Below are positions 41,625-51,543 of a stretch of 64,000 nucleotides of DNA, in pieces (position 1 is the first letter of the stretch; each line of letters opens with the position of its first letter). The notes below the pieces were generated by a model, which saw only the letters and a list, made by a program, of their open reading frames with translations, searched no databases and was not told where the DNA came from. Source of the DNA: Prevotella sp. (lineage in GTDB: Bacteria > Bacteroidota > Bacteroidia > Bacteroidales > Dysgonomonadaceae); contig JAITVV010000067.1 of assembly GCA_031285625.1 (NCBI GenBank), positions 39,497 through 103,496 of the forward strand, given 5' to 3'. A program made the position numbers and the translations under genes.

Positions 41625-43919
41625 TTACTTTGCCGATGCATGTATTACATCTACATTTGTACCCCAGGTTTCAGATGGTTTGTCACCCATAACAAATTCC
41701 AATGTACCACCATTGATTATATCACTGAAATTGATATAATATTTGTCATAGTCTTTTCCATTCAGCGTAACACTCTGGATGTATTTGTTTGCTGCACTAT
41801 TATTCTTAGCTGTTATTTTCAGCGTTTTGCCATCTTTTACTTTAATAGTAGCTTCATCTACAATCGGGCTACCAAAGATATATTTTCCTCCGGCAGGTTC
41901 TACCTGATAGAATCCTAAAGCCGATAAAATATACCATGCTGACATCTGGCCAACGTCTTCGTTTCCGGAAAGTCCTTTTGGTTGATCAAAGTATAATTCA
42001 GACATTACCTGACGTACCTTATCCGCTGTTTTCCATGGCTGACCTACATAAGGATACATATAAATAACATGATGGCTAGGCTCATTGCCATGAGCATACT
42101 GACCGATAAGACCACTGATATCAGGAGATGCATGTTCGCCTAAAGAACCTTCTACGATAAACAATGAATCCAGTTTCTGTACAAATTTTTCATCACTTCC
42201 AAACAAGTCGACAAGACCTTGTATATCATGAGGAACCAGCCATGTATACTGCCATGCATTACCTTCAGTATAATCATTGTCACGGTGAACAGACTCGAAC
42301 GGATTGAATGGAGTACGCCATTTTCCATCAGAAGAAAGGCCTCTCATGAAACCTGTCGATTTATCAAAATAGTGAGCATATGATTTGCTGCGTTTCAAGA
42401 AATATTCATAGTCTTCGGTTTTACCCATCTTCTGAGCCACCTGAGCTATGCTCCAGTCTGCAATGGCATATTCCATACATTTTGCAAGACTTTCAGATTC
42501 GGTATCCTTATCGTAAGGAATATAGCCATATTCTTTCAGGTACTTCAGTCCTCTTTCATCCAGCATGGCTGAATTTTTCATTGCTTCGAAAGCCAGTTCC
42601 TTATCAAATCCGTCATAACCTTTCAATATAGCATCAGCAACGACAGGTATACCGGGATTTCCTACCATACAGTCAGTCTCACAACCTACCAGATGCCATA
42701 CCGGCAATTTACCTTGTTGCTGGTATATTGTAAGCATTGTATTTACCATATCACTCATTTTTTCAGGGTGAATGATAGTCATCAGCGGATGTGCGGCTCT
42801 GTAAGTATCCCACAAAGAGAATGTAGTATAATTTTTGAAAGAACCTTTTTCGTGCATCTTGCCATCAGCTCCGCGATAATCACCGTTTACATCAGAGAAA
42901 TCGGAAGGTGCTATCATTGTATGATATAATGCTGTATAGAATGTTCTTTTTACCTTATCATCGTTAACACTTATCTGAATCTTATTCAGCTCTTCATTCC
43001 AGGCTTTATCTGCATCCGCTATTGTTTGTTGGAAATTCCATCCAGGAAGCTCAGCTTGCATATTCAGTTTAGCATTTTCTATACTTACCGGAGATAATGC
43101 AACTTTTACATACAATTCTTCCTTAGCTGTAGTCTCTCCAAATACTGCCTGTCCTATTACTCCCTCAGCTTTCAGTTCGGTTCCTTCCTTCACATCGTTT
43201 CCTTCAGATACAATAAATTGTTTCATTGGCTTAGAGAACACAGCTGTGAAATACACTTTCTGATCGTTAGCCCATCCTTTCGAATAACGATAACCTGATA
43301 TAGTAGAATCAGTTTCCTGAATTAGATATGTTTCAACAGGCTTATCCCAGTTGATTCTGCTTTTCAGGTCGATAACAACTTTAGCATCTTTCGACTCCGG
43401 AAATATATATTTATGAAATCCGACACGGCTTGTAGCTGTCAGCTCCACATCAATATCATAACGATCCAGATGCACCGCGTAATATCCGGCTTTAGTAGTC
43501 TCTTTTTCGTGACTGAACAATGAATACATTCCCGAGTTAGGGTCAGCAATCTCACCTCTCCCCAATGTAGGGTTTCCTGTAACAGGCATAAGAGCTATAT
43601 CGCAAAGATCGCCAATTCCTGTTCCGCTAAGATGCATGTGTGTGAATCCCCAGATAGTGGAATCGGAAATATGATATCCTGAAACCCAGTCCCAACCTTC
43701 AGTGATATTGGTAGGCCCCAGCTGTACCATTCCAAAAGGAACATTTGCTCCTACAAATACATGCCCATGGTCGCCGGTACCTATATAAGGATCGACATAC
43801 TGCGTGAGATTAGCCAGGTTTCCTTCCTGTTGCTTCGCACCATCACATGAGCTTAAAAAACCGCACAAAACCAAACCTGCAAAGGCCGTTTTTGTAATAC
43901 TGCTAAAATTAAACTTCAT
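41625..43919 (-). CDS. GH92 alpha-mannosidase, lipoprotein
   Basis: A 764-residue exo-acting, calcium-dependent, inverting alpha-mannosidase of family GH92. Lipoprotein signal 'GLVLCGFLSSC'. The family's N-terminal signature is plain: 'YVDPYIGTGDHGHVFVGANVPFGMVQLGP', then 'WDWVSGYHISDSTIWGFTHMHLSGTG'. The catalytic domain includes 'GNPGIPVVADAILKGYDGFD', 'WQYTWLVPHD' and 'LSGNEDVGQMSAWYILSALGFY'. GH92 enzymes trim alpha-1,2/1,3/1,6 mannose from N-glycans or yeast mannan. The gene is alone on its strand with a strong terminator. No SusC/D accompanies it, so it probably serves a glycan whose main locus lies elsewhere. Confidence 0.95.
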   Translation of the reverse strand: MKFNFSSITKTAFAGLVLCGFLSSCDGAKQQEGNLANLTQYVDPYIGTGDHGHVFVGANVPFGMVQLGPTNITEGWDWVSGYHISDSTIWGFTHMHLSGTGIGDLCDIALMPVTGNPTLGRGEIADPNSGMYSLFSHEKETTKAGYYAVHLDRYDIDVELTATSRVGFHKYIFPESKDAKVVIDLKSRINWDKPVETYLIQETDSTISGYRYSKGWANDQKVYFTAVFSKPMKQFIVSEGNDVKEGTELKAEGVIGQAVFGETTAKEELYVKVALSPVSIENAKLNMQAELPGWNFQQTIADADKAWNEELNKIQISVNDDKVKRTFYTALYHTMIAPSDFSDVNGDYRGADGKMHEKGSFKNYTTFSLWDTYRAAHPLMTIIHPEKMSDMVNTMLTIYQQQGKLPVWHLVGCETDCMVGNPGIPVVADAILKGYDGFDKELAFEAMKNSAMLDERGLKYLKEYGYIPYDKDTESESLAKCMEYAIADWSIAQVAQKMGKTEDYEYFLKRSKSYAHYFDKSTGFMRGLSSDGKWRTPFNPFESVHRDNDYTEGNAWQYTWLVPHDIQGLVDLFGSDEKFVQKLDSLFIVEGSLGEHASPDISGLIGQYAHGNEPSHHVIYMYPYVGQPWKTADKVRQVMSELYFDQPKGLSGNEDVGQMSAWYILSALGFYQVEPAGGKYIFGSPIVDEATIKVKDGKTLKITAKNNSAANKYIQSVTLNGKDYDKYYINFSDIINGGTLEFVMGDKPSETWGTNVDVIHASAK

Positions 43920-44294
43920 TGTATTGTATATTTGATTAATTAGATTTTTTGGACAGGTGTATATTGATAAAAAAATTCAAAAAGGGTAAATTATTTAAAG
44001 GCAATTAGTAATAATATTTAAATATTTATCTGTAAAGCGATTGTGTGAAACTTTACAAATGAAAGCAGTAACCCATATTTCAGGCTGCAAAGTTATTTAT
44101 TTTAATTGAATTTCATTCTTCAAAGCTATTAATTACTTCATTTTTTCTTTTTTTTCACAAATAGAGATTCAGTTAAGTCCATCAGAACAAATCAGATAGT
44201 TTGCGATAAACTATAGCATTAGTAAATTAATTTTATCTTTGTGAAGCCTTTATCCACAAAGGATAAACAGAAACCAGCAGAGGGTCTGTCGAAT
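43920..44294. promoter_or_regulatory. Divergent GH92 / TonB-receptor promoter region
   Basis: 375 bp, AT-rich. The minus strand has -7 box TAACTTTG (44088-44095) for GH92, with a TTTG 25 bp upstream. The plus strand has a perfect TATCTTTG (44234-44241) for the TonB receptor; transcription would start near 44248, after the GTG at 44241. No gene is seen. Confidence 0.55.
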
Positions 44295-46613
44295 ATGAAA
44301 TACCTTTTTATCTTAATCCTGCTACTTGTTAGTACAATTGCTTTCTCCCAAAAGCGATATACATTTAATGGCAAGGTCTGTAGTGAAGATAATAAGGAGT
44401 TTCTTACCGGGGTTTCTGTTAGTATCAGTGAGCTCCCTCACGAAGGAAGTTTTAGTGATAAAGACGGAAAATTTTCGTTAAGTCTCCCCCAAGGAGAATA
44501 CTCCTTCACATTTAAATTACTGGGATACAACCCTAAACAGATAGAGATAAAACTGGATAAAGATATATTTCAGAAGATAGAACTAAACAGGGAGATAGTC
44601 TCATTAAATGAAATTGAGATATCGGCTGAAAGAACAGACGGGAATGTAAAAAACGTTCAATCCGGAGTTGAAAAACTAAAAATTGAGACTATAAATAAGA
44701 TTCCTGTACTACTGGGTGAAAAAGATATTCTGAAAACGATACAATTACTCCCCGGTGTGCAGACAGCCGGGGAAGGTAATATCGGCTTTTATGTAAGAGG
44801 GGGTAGCAACGATCAGAATCTTATTCTTCTGGATAATGCAGTGGTTTATAATCCATCACATTTATTCGGTTTTTTCTCCACATTCAATTCTGATGTCGTA
44901 GATAACATGACTATCTATAAAGGCTCGATGCCTGCCCAGTATGGCGGACGCCTTTCGTCCACACTAGATGTGAGTATGCGCGATGGCAATCTTAAGGATT
45001 ACCATATGACCGGAGGAATAGGGCTAATTTCTTCCAGATTAACATTTGAAGGGCCAATACAAAAAGAAAGGTCATCATTTATCGTATCAGCCAGACGGAC
45101 TTACGCCGATGCACTGGCCCATGCTATAGGAGTCGAACAAATAAAAGATTCCAAGTTGTACTTTTATGATTTGAATGTAAAACTCAGTTATGTATTATCC
45201 AATAAAGATAAACTTACTTTTACAGCTTATTATGGAAAAGACAAACTAGGACTTAACCAGGTAGCTATGATGGATTGGGGAAATACGATAGCCAGCTTAA
45301 AGTGGAATCATATTTTCGATTCTAAAAGGGCATCTGCAACAACCCTCTCATATACAGATTATACGTATAATGTAAGTGTAGACCTGACCACAGGGCTTAA
45401 TGTTGCATCACATATCCGGGATTTCAACCTTAATCAGGAATTCAGCCTTTATCCGAATGATAAGAATGCAATAAAGCTCGGATTTAACTCAATCTATCAT
45501 CAGGTAGTCCCAGGAGAGCTTTCAAGCAAGGATCCCTCCAAACTTAATGTTTCTCCATACACACACCGCTATTCGTGGGAGAATACGCTTTATGCATCGA
45601 ACAGTATGAAAGTAAGTGATAAACTTGAACTAAGTTATGGACTGCGACTTTCTTCATTTAGTGTAATGGGAGGAGGAGACTATTATAACTTTGACAAAGA
45701 TGATCAATCTATAACGGATACAATTCCGACAAAGAACGGCCAGTTCTTCAAAACATATTGGAATATTGAACCACGCCTGTCGGTGGCCTATCAGTTAACA
45801 GATGCATCCTCACTTAAAGCTGCGTATTCCCGTACTGCCCAGCATTTGCATCTTCTGACTACATCTAATTTGTCGAGCCCTATCGACAGATGGATATCAA
45901 ATACAAATTATATAAAACCCGAAATAGCCAACCAGATATCACTGGGTTATTTTCGCAACTTCGCTGATGATATGTTTGAATTCAGCGCTGAAGTATATTA
46001 CAAAGATCTAAAAAACCAAATAGATTATAAAGATGGAGCCGATGTTGCTGCACGGGAGATTATCGAAACAGAGCTACTCTTTGGTAAGGGACGGGCTTAC
46101 GGGCTGGAACTGTTCCTGAAGAAGAAGTTTGGCCGATTCAATGGCTGGCTGGGATACACACTGTCGCGAACCGAAAGAAAGATAGATAAAATTAATGATG
46201 GCAAGTGGTATGTTGCTAACCAGGATCGCACACATGATATTTCAGCTGTAGGTATCTATGAGCTTAGCAAGAAGTGGACGCTATCTGCCACATGGGTGTT
46301 TGCAACGGGTAATCCTACAACATTCCCTTCACAAAAATATATAGTAGACGGACATGCTATCTATTATTATGAGGGGCGAAATAATAGTCGTGCACCATCA
46401 TATCACCGGCTTGACCTAGGAGCCGTTTGTCTCTTAAAACAGACGAAGCGCTTTTCTTCCGAATTGTCTTTCGGGCTCTACAATACCTATGCCCGAAAAA
46501 ACCCTTACATGTTCGGATTCAGGCAAAATGAGACAGAGCGAGCAAGGTCGGAATCATATATGATCTACCTTTTTAGCGTTGTTCCTTCTATTTCGTGGAA
46601 CTTTAAATTTTGA
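44295..46613 (+). CDS. TonB-dependent outer-membrane receptor with carboxypeptidase-D-like N-domain
   Basis: 772 residues from ATG 44295 ('MKYLFILILLLVSTIAFSQ', a clean signal peptide). A longer frame begins at GTG 44241, but that codon is the last base of the -7 box, so it cannot be translated from this promoter. The mature N-terminus is a CarboxypepD_reg-like beta-sandwich (~20-100, 'LTGVSVSISE...GYNPKQIEIKL'), then a plug ('GGSNDQNLILLDNAVVYNPSHLFGFFSTFN') and a barrel ending 'SISWNFKF'. It is the FecA-type receptor that pairs with DUF4249 lipoproteins, not a SusC. The substrate is unknown. The downstream lipoprotein starts 2 bp after its stop. Confidence 0.92.
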   Translation: MKYLFILILLLVSTIAFSQKRYTFNGKVCSEDNKEFLTGVSVSISELPHEGSFSDKDGKFSLSLPQGEYSFTFKLLGYNPKQIEIKLDKDIFQKIELNREIVSLNEIEISAERTDGNVKNVQSGVEKLKIETINKIPVLLGEKDILKTIQLLPGVQTAGEGNIGFYVRGGSNDQNLILLDNAVVYNPSHLFGFFSTFNSDVVDNMTIYKGSMPAQYGGRLSSTLDVSMRDGNLKDYHMTGGIGLISSRLTFEGPIQKERSSFIVSARRTYADALAHAIGVEQIKDSKLYFYDLNVKLSYVLSNKDKLTFTAYYGKDKLGLNQVAMMDWGNTIASLKWNHIFDSKRASATTLSYTDYTYNVSVDLTTGLNVASHIRDFNLNQEFSLYPNDKNAIKLGFNSIYHQVVPGELSSKDPSKLNVSPYTHRYSWENTLYASNSMKVSDKLELSYGLRLSSFSVMGGGDYYNFDKDDQSITDTIPTKNGQFFKTYWNIEPRLSVAYQLTDASSLKAAYSRTAQHLHLLTTSNLSSPIDRWISNTNYIKPEIANQISLGYFRNFADDMFEFSAEVYYKDLKNQIDYKDGADVAAREIIETELLFGKGRAYGLELFLKKKFGRFNGWLGYTLSRTERKIDKINDGKWYVANQDRTHDISAVGIYELSKKWTLSATWVFATGNPTTFPSQKYIVDGHAIYYYEGRNNSRAPSYHRLDLGAVCLLKQTKRFSSELSFGLYNTYARKNPYMFGFRQNETERARSESYMIYLFSVVPSISWNFKF

Positions 46614-46615
46614 TT

Positions 46616-47416
46616 ATGGGTAAATATATTGCATTAATTCTCCTACTTGTATCTTTCGCAGCCTGTGAAAAGGTTATAGACATTGATCTTCCTACCTCCG
46701 ATCAAAAGGATGTGGTCGATGCAGCAATTATGGAGAATTCTTCATGCATTATATTCTTGACAAAGTCACAAGAGTTTTATGAGGATTTTTCTTATCCCCG
46801 AATATCCGGTGCAAAGATTGAGCTATCTGACGATCAGGGGAATAGCGAAATATTAAAAGAGAGCGGTAAAGAAGAAGGAATATATAGTTCAATGATGACA
46901 GGTGAAGTAGGGCGCACATACAAATTAAAGATTACGACAGGGAACAATATCTATGAAGCGTCTGCCACAATACCCAGAACTGTTCCAATAGACAGTATAT
47001 ACATTTATGATATTAAGATAGGGAAAGATCGTATCTATTCTCCGTGTATTGTTTTTCATGATCCTATCGAAACGGAAAATTACTACTACACGACATTGGC
47101 TGTAAATGGTAAAACAATGAAGTCAATATATCTGGATGATGATGAATTCCGCAATGGATTAAAGGTTGAGAATATATTATTTTTTGATAAAGAGGACAAT
47201 AATGACGAGAAACTTAAAGTAGGTGATCATTTAAGAATAGAAATGCAATCTCTGGATAAAGGGATGTACACGTTCTACAAATCATTGAGAAGTATAGCTG
47301 CCAGCGGATCAACCAACCCCATAACAAACATTACTGGTGGCGCACTGGGTTGCTTCAAAGCATATAATCCCAGTTATATAGAAATGGTAATAAGCAAAGA
47401 TGATATAACTGAATAA
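46616..47416 (+). CDS. DUF4249 lipoprotein
   Basis: 266 residues from ATG 46616; the longer frame begins with a TTG inside the receptor's stop region. Signal 'ALILLLVSFAAC' with lipid-modified Cys. The mature protein opens 'EKVIDIDLPTSDQKDVVDAAI', and has 'GEVGRTYKLKITTGNNIYEASATIPRTVPIDSI', characteristic of DUF4249, an outer-membrane-associated partner of TonB receptors in Bacteroidetes. By position (2 bp after the receptor) it is likely the surface lid or ligand-binding partner. The ligand is not known for the family. Confidence 0.88.
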   Translation: MGKYIALILLLVSFAACEKVIDIDLPTSDQKDVVDAAIMENSSCIIFLTKSQEFYEDFSYPRISGAKIELSDDQGNSEILKESGKEEGIYSSMMTGEVGRTYKLKITTGNNIYEASATIPRTVPIDSIYIYDIKIGKDRIYSPCIVFHDPIETENYYYTTLAVNGKTMKSIYLDDDEFRNGLKVENILFFDKEDNNDEKLKVGDHLRIEMQSLDKGMYTFYKSLRSIAASGSTNPITNITGGALGCFKAYNPSYIEMVISKDDITE

Positions 47417-47448
47417 ATCAGTATATTTGTGTTTTTAATAATTACAGT

Positions 47449-47679
47449 ATGTTTAAATTCCTCGGACTATTATTAATAATCGGACTCTTAGGATTCCTTA
47501 TATTAGGTGTATTCTTGGGTAGAGTCATTCGTTTTTTTGGTCCGTCATCAGATAGGGCAAAAGCTAATCGCCGTCAATCTAATAACCGATCAACGACCAA
47601 TACGAATACACCGCAGAAAAAATTCTCTAAGAATGAAGGTGAATATATTGGTTATGAAGAAATAAAAGATGATGAATAA
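47449..47679 (+). CDS. DUF4834 family small membrane protein
   Basis: 76 residues: one N-terminal membrane helix (LGLLLIIGLLGFLILGVFLG), then a basic segment (RVIRFFG), a Ser/Asn/Thr-rich disordered stretch, and the conserved acidic end 'GEYIGYEEIKDDE'. This matches the short DUF4834 family of Bacteroidetes. Function unknown. 32 bp after the DUF4249 gene, in the same direction. Confidence 0.8.
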   Translation: MFKFLGLLLIIGLLGFLILGVFLGRVIRFFGPSSDRAKANRRQSNNRSTTNTNTPQKKFSKNEGEYIGYEEIKDDE

Positions 47680-47740
47680 GATTATATAGCTTTACAAACG
47701 GCTAAGTCTTTCCCAGTCAAACACTATAAAAACAAACTTT

Positions 47741-49203
47741 ATGGATATCACAAGTAGCTTCAAGGATATTGAATTCCGTAATTTTATTATTCAAACTTAT
47801 TGTGATGGGAAAGCTATAAAAAAAGTGATGTAGAGCATATAACCGAGATGGTTATACCACAACAAAGTTATTTTACATCTGAAAACAATAAGGGTGAATT
47901 AGTCACAAGTATGACATCCGGCTTCCCGATCCATAGCTTAGAAGGTATTGAACATTTTACAGCACTCGAAATACTTATATGTTCGCATAACAAAACAATC
48001 GAAAAATGGGATTTGAGTAATAACAAGAACCTAAAGAGATTCCATTGTTCCAATAATAATTTTACAGAGTTATATCTTAATGAAGCTAGTATTGAAGAGT
48101 TAGACTGTTCACATAACCCCTTGACAGGATTGCCTCTTCATAAATTTCCTGACTTAAAAATACTGAACTGCGGGGCTTGCAAAATATCAGAAATATCATT
48201 AGGGAATAATTTGCTATTAGAAATATTGATCTGTAGATACAATCCACTTGAAAGTATAGATATCAGCAATAATCCGAATCTTAAAGTTTTAGATTGTAAT
48301 AGTACAAAACTATTACAATATTTACATACAGATAAAAATACAAATTTAGAAGAGCTAGATTGTGGTTTCAATGCATTATCCAATTTAGATACCAGGTCAT
48401 TAACAAACCTGAAAAAGCTTGTTTGTTACCATAATAAACTAACAGAATTGAACTTATCTGAAAATAAACAGCTGGAATATCTTAGCTGTATGACCAACCT
48501 GTTAACCCATTTAGACATAAGTTGCAATGCAAAGCTCATCAATCTGGATTGTTCTTCTAATCAGCTGAAAGGCCTTGATATAAGTAAGAATATCAATTTA
48601 AAGACATTGGATTGTAACAACAATCAATTAACCAAGATCGATCTGACAAAGAATACAGAACTAACCATACTGAAAGTATTTAATAATGAACTAACCGAAA
48701 TAGATATATCTCAGAATAAAATGATGGAACGATTTATCTGTTCCGACAATAAACTAACCATAGTTCCAGATATATCTGAAAATAAACTGATCAGTTATTT
48801 TAGTTATACAGGAAATCCCATAATAGAGCCCGATCATACAATAAAAGGTGTTGGAACTTTTGTATACGACAATAGTTCGATAGAATACGGGCTGGAGTCA
48901 GATGGCTTTCATATAACAGTGAATGTATCTAATCTGGCAGGAATAAAAAGATTATCAGCTACAATAAAAAAAGTTATTGCTAACCTGAATAATTTTAAAA
49001 CACAAATAATAGAATTCCTTAAAAAGAATTATCCTGAAGAAGACTCTTCCGATTTAGTCTTTCAACTTATTGTATTCGAACCAAATAAAACCTTTAAACT
49101 AGCTTATGATGCAGGAGATTCTCCGGCAGGAAGGCTATATTTATATTTTGAATTTGATAAAAATATGAACCTTAAAGAAGAAATAATTTACGAGACTTAT
49201 TAA
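47741..49203 (+). pseudogene. Leucine-rich repeat protein gene split by a -1 shift at an A7 tract
   Basis: The LRR reading frame is open from 47848 (451 residues), but its family-typical N-terminus is in another frame. From ATG 47741 a 30-residue frame (SSFKDIEFRNFIIQTYCDG...) ends at a TAG just after AAAAAAA at 47818-47824. Slipping one base back there reads on as 'SDVEHITEMVIPQQ' into the LRR frame, giving a continuous ~487-residue protein. About 16 LRRs follow with consensus 'L..LDCS.N.LT.LDLS.N..L', and a C-terminal ~100-residue domain without a known match. There is no signal peptide. It may be a true pseudogene, a phase-variable gene, a programmed frameshift or an assembly error. LRR proteins of this kind mediate protein binding. 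Confidence 0.75.
47818..47824 (+). other. A7 slippery tract in the LRR gene
   Basis: Zero-frame codons are ata aaa aaa gtg atg TAG. The tract fits a -1 slippery heptamer A AAA AAA; re-reading gives aaa aaa agt gat gta gag. One extra A would restore the frame without slippage. Confidence 0.7.
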
Positions 49204-50159
49204 TCAATTATTTTTTCCGAGTCCTCAAAATTTATTTTTTCATCTATAATATATTCCGGCCTGCTTTTTACTTCATCAAACAAGACTCCAATGTATTGTC
49301 CCAATACACCAATAGTTAATAACTGAACTCCACCAAAGAAGATAATAAGAATAACAGTAGAAGACCAACCTGTAATTACGTCAGTAAAGTCAAAAAGATA
49401 TCCCAGCCAGACCCAAAGGGCATATATGATCCCGATAAAAAAGGCAACGGACCCCAGACTAATTGAAAGTATCAAAGGTTTTTTCGAAAAATAGAGTAAT
49501 GCCTTCTTTGCAAAAGCAAACATTTTCTTGAATGGATACTTTGTTTCTCCGGCAAAGCGTGCATCCCTATTATAATAAAATGGCACTTGTTTAAATCCGA
49601 TCCAACTGATTAAGCCCCTTATATATTTCCCTTTTTCCTTTAACCCATTAAAGGCATCGATAGCCTTTCTGTCTACAAGCCTGAAATCTCCGGTATCTTG
49701 AGGAAATTCGACTTCTGAGAGATTATTCATCGTTTTATAAAAAAGCTTTGCAGTCAATTTCTTGAAGGCAGTTTCACCATCACGTTTTTTCCTTACACAA
49801 AATACAACACTGGCTTCCTCTCTACGATGAGTTTCTACCAACTCAGGAATAAGCTCCGGAGGGTCTTGCAGATCAGCATCAATAATAACGGCTAAATCAC
49901 TTTTGCAATTATTCATTCCAGCTGTGACGGCCGGCTGGTGACCAAAATTTCTGGAAAAATGAATAACCTGTACCTTTTCGTCCTGAGAGGCTATATGGTT
50001 TAGAATATATTTTGTATTGTCTTTACTGCCATCATTGATGAAAATTATATATCCATCTGTATCTTTCAGGGAAAGCAGGGCTTGCTTTGTCCTCTTATAA
50101 AATTCTTGTATAACGGCCTCTTCGTTATAACAAGGAACAATAACAGAAAGTGTTTGCAT
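49200..50159 (-). CDS. GT2 polyprenyl-phosphate glycosyltransferase (GtrB/DPM1-like)
   Basis: A 319-residue inner-membrane-attached family 2 glycosyltransferase. The catalytic domain (1-~230) has 'SVIVPCYNEEAV', 'FINDGSKDNT', 'NFGHQPAVTAGM', the DXD-type 'IDADLQDPPELIP', and 'GKYIRGLISWIGFKQ'. Two C-terminal membrane helices (~235-255, ~270-295, 'VQLLTIGVLGQYIGVLFDEVKSRP') follow. This layout belongs to enzymes that load glucose, mannose or another sugar onto undecaprenyl phosphate for later transfer. It overlaps the convergent LRR gene by 4 bp. Its own promoter lies upstream. Near WecE, so an envelope sugar function is plausible. Confidence 0.93.
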   Translation of the reverse strand: MQTLSVIVPCYNEEAVIQEFYKRTKQALLSLKDTDGYIIFINDGSKDNTKYILNHIASQDEKVQVIHFSRNFGHQPAVTAGMNNCKSDLAVIIDADLQDPPELIPELVETHRREEASVVFCVRKKRDGETAFKKLTAKLFYKTMNNLSEVEFPQDTGDFRLVDRKAIDAFNGLKEKGKYIRGLISWIGFKQVPFYYNRDARFAGETKYPFKKMFAFAKKALLYFSKKPLILSISLGSVAFFIGIIYALWVWLGYLFDFTDVITGWSSTVILIIFFGGVQLLTIGVLGQYIGVLFDEVKSRPEYIIDEKINFEDSEKIID

Positions 50160-50242
50160 ATCATTAGTTTTCTAATAGACAATACTTTGTCAATATATTA
50201 AACAGGTTATTTCAAAGAAGTCCGTTTAGTATTTCTAAATAT

Positions 50243-50274
50243 CAAAGATAAGATAATTTTCAGTAACACTCAAG
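50243..50274 (-). promoter_or_regulatory. Promoter of the GT2 gene
   Basis: Minus strand: CTTG (50271-50274), 20 bp spacer, perfect -7 box TATCTTTG (50243-50250). Leader of about 80 nt. Confidence 0.5.
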
Positions 50275-50363
50275 CGATTAGAAATCCTGGTTAACAAATC
50301 ACTGATAAAGTTTTTTATACTTCTCATCATTATCTGTGACTCTATAAATAAGAAACCTAGATT

Positions 50364-51512
50364 CTATGTATCTTTTTCACAAAAAAAAGTTTCAATTGAC
50401 TTTAGGATATATTTAAGATCACTCTGCGACAATTCATAAAACAATGGTAGCCGTAGTAAACAATCTGTAAATTTATCACTATTTTCCAATTCCCGTCCAT
50501 CATGTTTACCTTTGTAAAAATCGCTACTGTGAAGGCTTAAATAATGAAAAACAGCCGATATACCTCTACTTCTCAGATAGTCGATCAATAGGATTCGCTC
50601 CTCAAGCGAATTTAGAATCAAGCAAAATGTATGCGCATTATTAGTAACATATTGCGGAATCTCTGGGAAACGGAAATATCCTTTATCAACTAATGGCTTT
50701 AAAGCATCAAAATATGCATTCCAAATTTGTTTCCTCTTCAATTGGATTTCATCTAAATGTTCAATTTGGGCCCATAGAAATGCTGCAATAATTTCTGAAG
50801 GTAGAAAAGAACTACCCGTGTCAACCCAACCATATTTATTTACTTCGCCCCGAAAGAATTCAGCACGATTAGTACCCTTCTCCCAAATAATTTCTGAACG
50901 ACGAACAAAACGTTCGTCATTAACAACCAACATTCCACCCTCTCCTGAAATAATATTCTTTGTTTCATGAAAGGAGAAAGCGGCCAAATGTCCAATACCA
51001 CCTAATGCCATTTTCTTACCAGAAGAGAAGTAGTAAGAATCTATTGCTTGCGCCGCATCTTCGATAACAAGCAAATTATATTTAGCAGCTAACGACATTA
51101 TCTTTTCCATATCACAAGCCATACCTGCATAGTGTACAGGCACAATGGCTTTTGTTTGTGGAGTAATCAATGCTTCTATTGTTTCCGCATCTATATTGGG
51201 ATGATTGGTTTGACTATCGGCGAAAACGATCTTTGCTCCTTGCCTTACAAATGCCAATGCAGTTGAAACAAAGGTATAACTAGGAATAATGACTTCGTCC
51301 CCCGGTTCAATATCTGCTAATATAGCACACATCTCCAATGCATCAGTGCATGATGTCGTTAGTAAACATTTTTTAAAATTGTATTTTTCTTCAAAAAACT
51401 GTTGGCATTTTTTTGTAAATTCTCCATTCCCTGAAATTTTTCCGGAATGTATGGCTTGCTCAATATATTGAGTCTCTTTACCCGTAAGATAGGGTTTATT
51501 AAATAGTATCAT
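50364..51512 (-). CDS. wecE: dTDP-4-amino-4,6-dideoxygalactose transaminase
   Basis: A 382-residue PLP aminotransferase of the DegT/DnrJ family. It is strikingly close to E. coli WecE (RffA) along its length: 'SGKISGNGEFTKKCQQ', 'EPGDEVIIPSYTFVSTA', 'VPVHYAGMACDM', 'FSFHETKN' with PLP-binding Lys185, 'EKGTNRAEFFRGEV', 'YGWVDTGSS' and 'LRLPLFYELS'. It converts dTDP-4-keto-6-deoxyglucose to dTDP-Fuc4N, a precursor of envelope glycans (ECA in enterics). Neighbouring genes for the rest of such a pathway are absent, apart from the GtrB-like GT2 204 bp downstream. Confidence 0.95.
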   Translation of the reverse strand: MILFNKPYLTGKETQYIEQAIHSGKISGNGEFTKKCQQFFEEKYNFKKCLLTTSCTDALEMCAILADIEPGDEVIIPSYTFVSTALAFVRQGAKIVFADSQTNHPNIDAETIEALITPQTKAIVPVHYAGMACDMEKIMSLAAKYNLLVIEDAAQAIDSYYFSSGKKMALGGIGHLAAFSFHETKNIISGEGGMLVVNDERFVRRSEIIWEKGTNRAEFFRGEVNKYGWVDTGSSFLPSEIIAAFLWAQIEHLDEIQLKRKQIWNAYFDALKPLVDKGYFRFPEIPQYVTNNAHTFCLILNSLEERILLIDYLRSRGISAVFHYLSLHSSDFYKGKHDGRELENSDKFTDCLLRLPLFYELSQSDLKYILKSIETFFCEKDT

Positions 51513-51543
51513 TTATCTGTTATTACTATACTTTGTTTCTACT

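Noticed and set aside
44241-44294. GTG start at 44241 for the TonB receptor
   Set aside because: That position is the end of the TATCTTTG -7 box, and the ATG at 44295 opens a perfect signal peptide.
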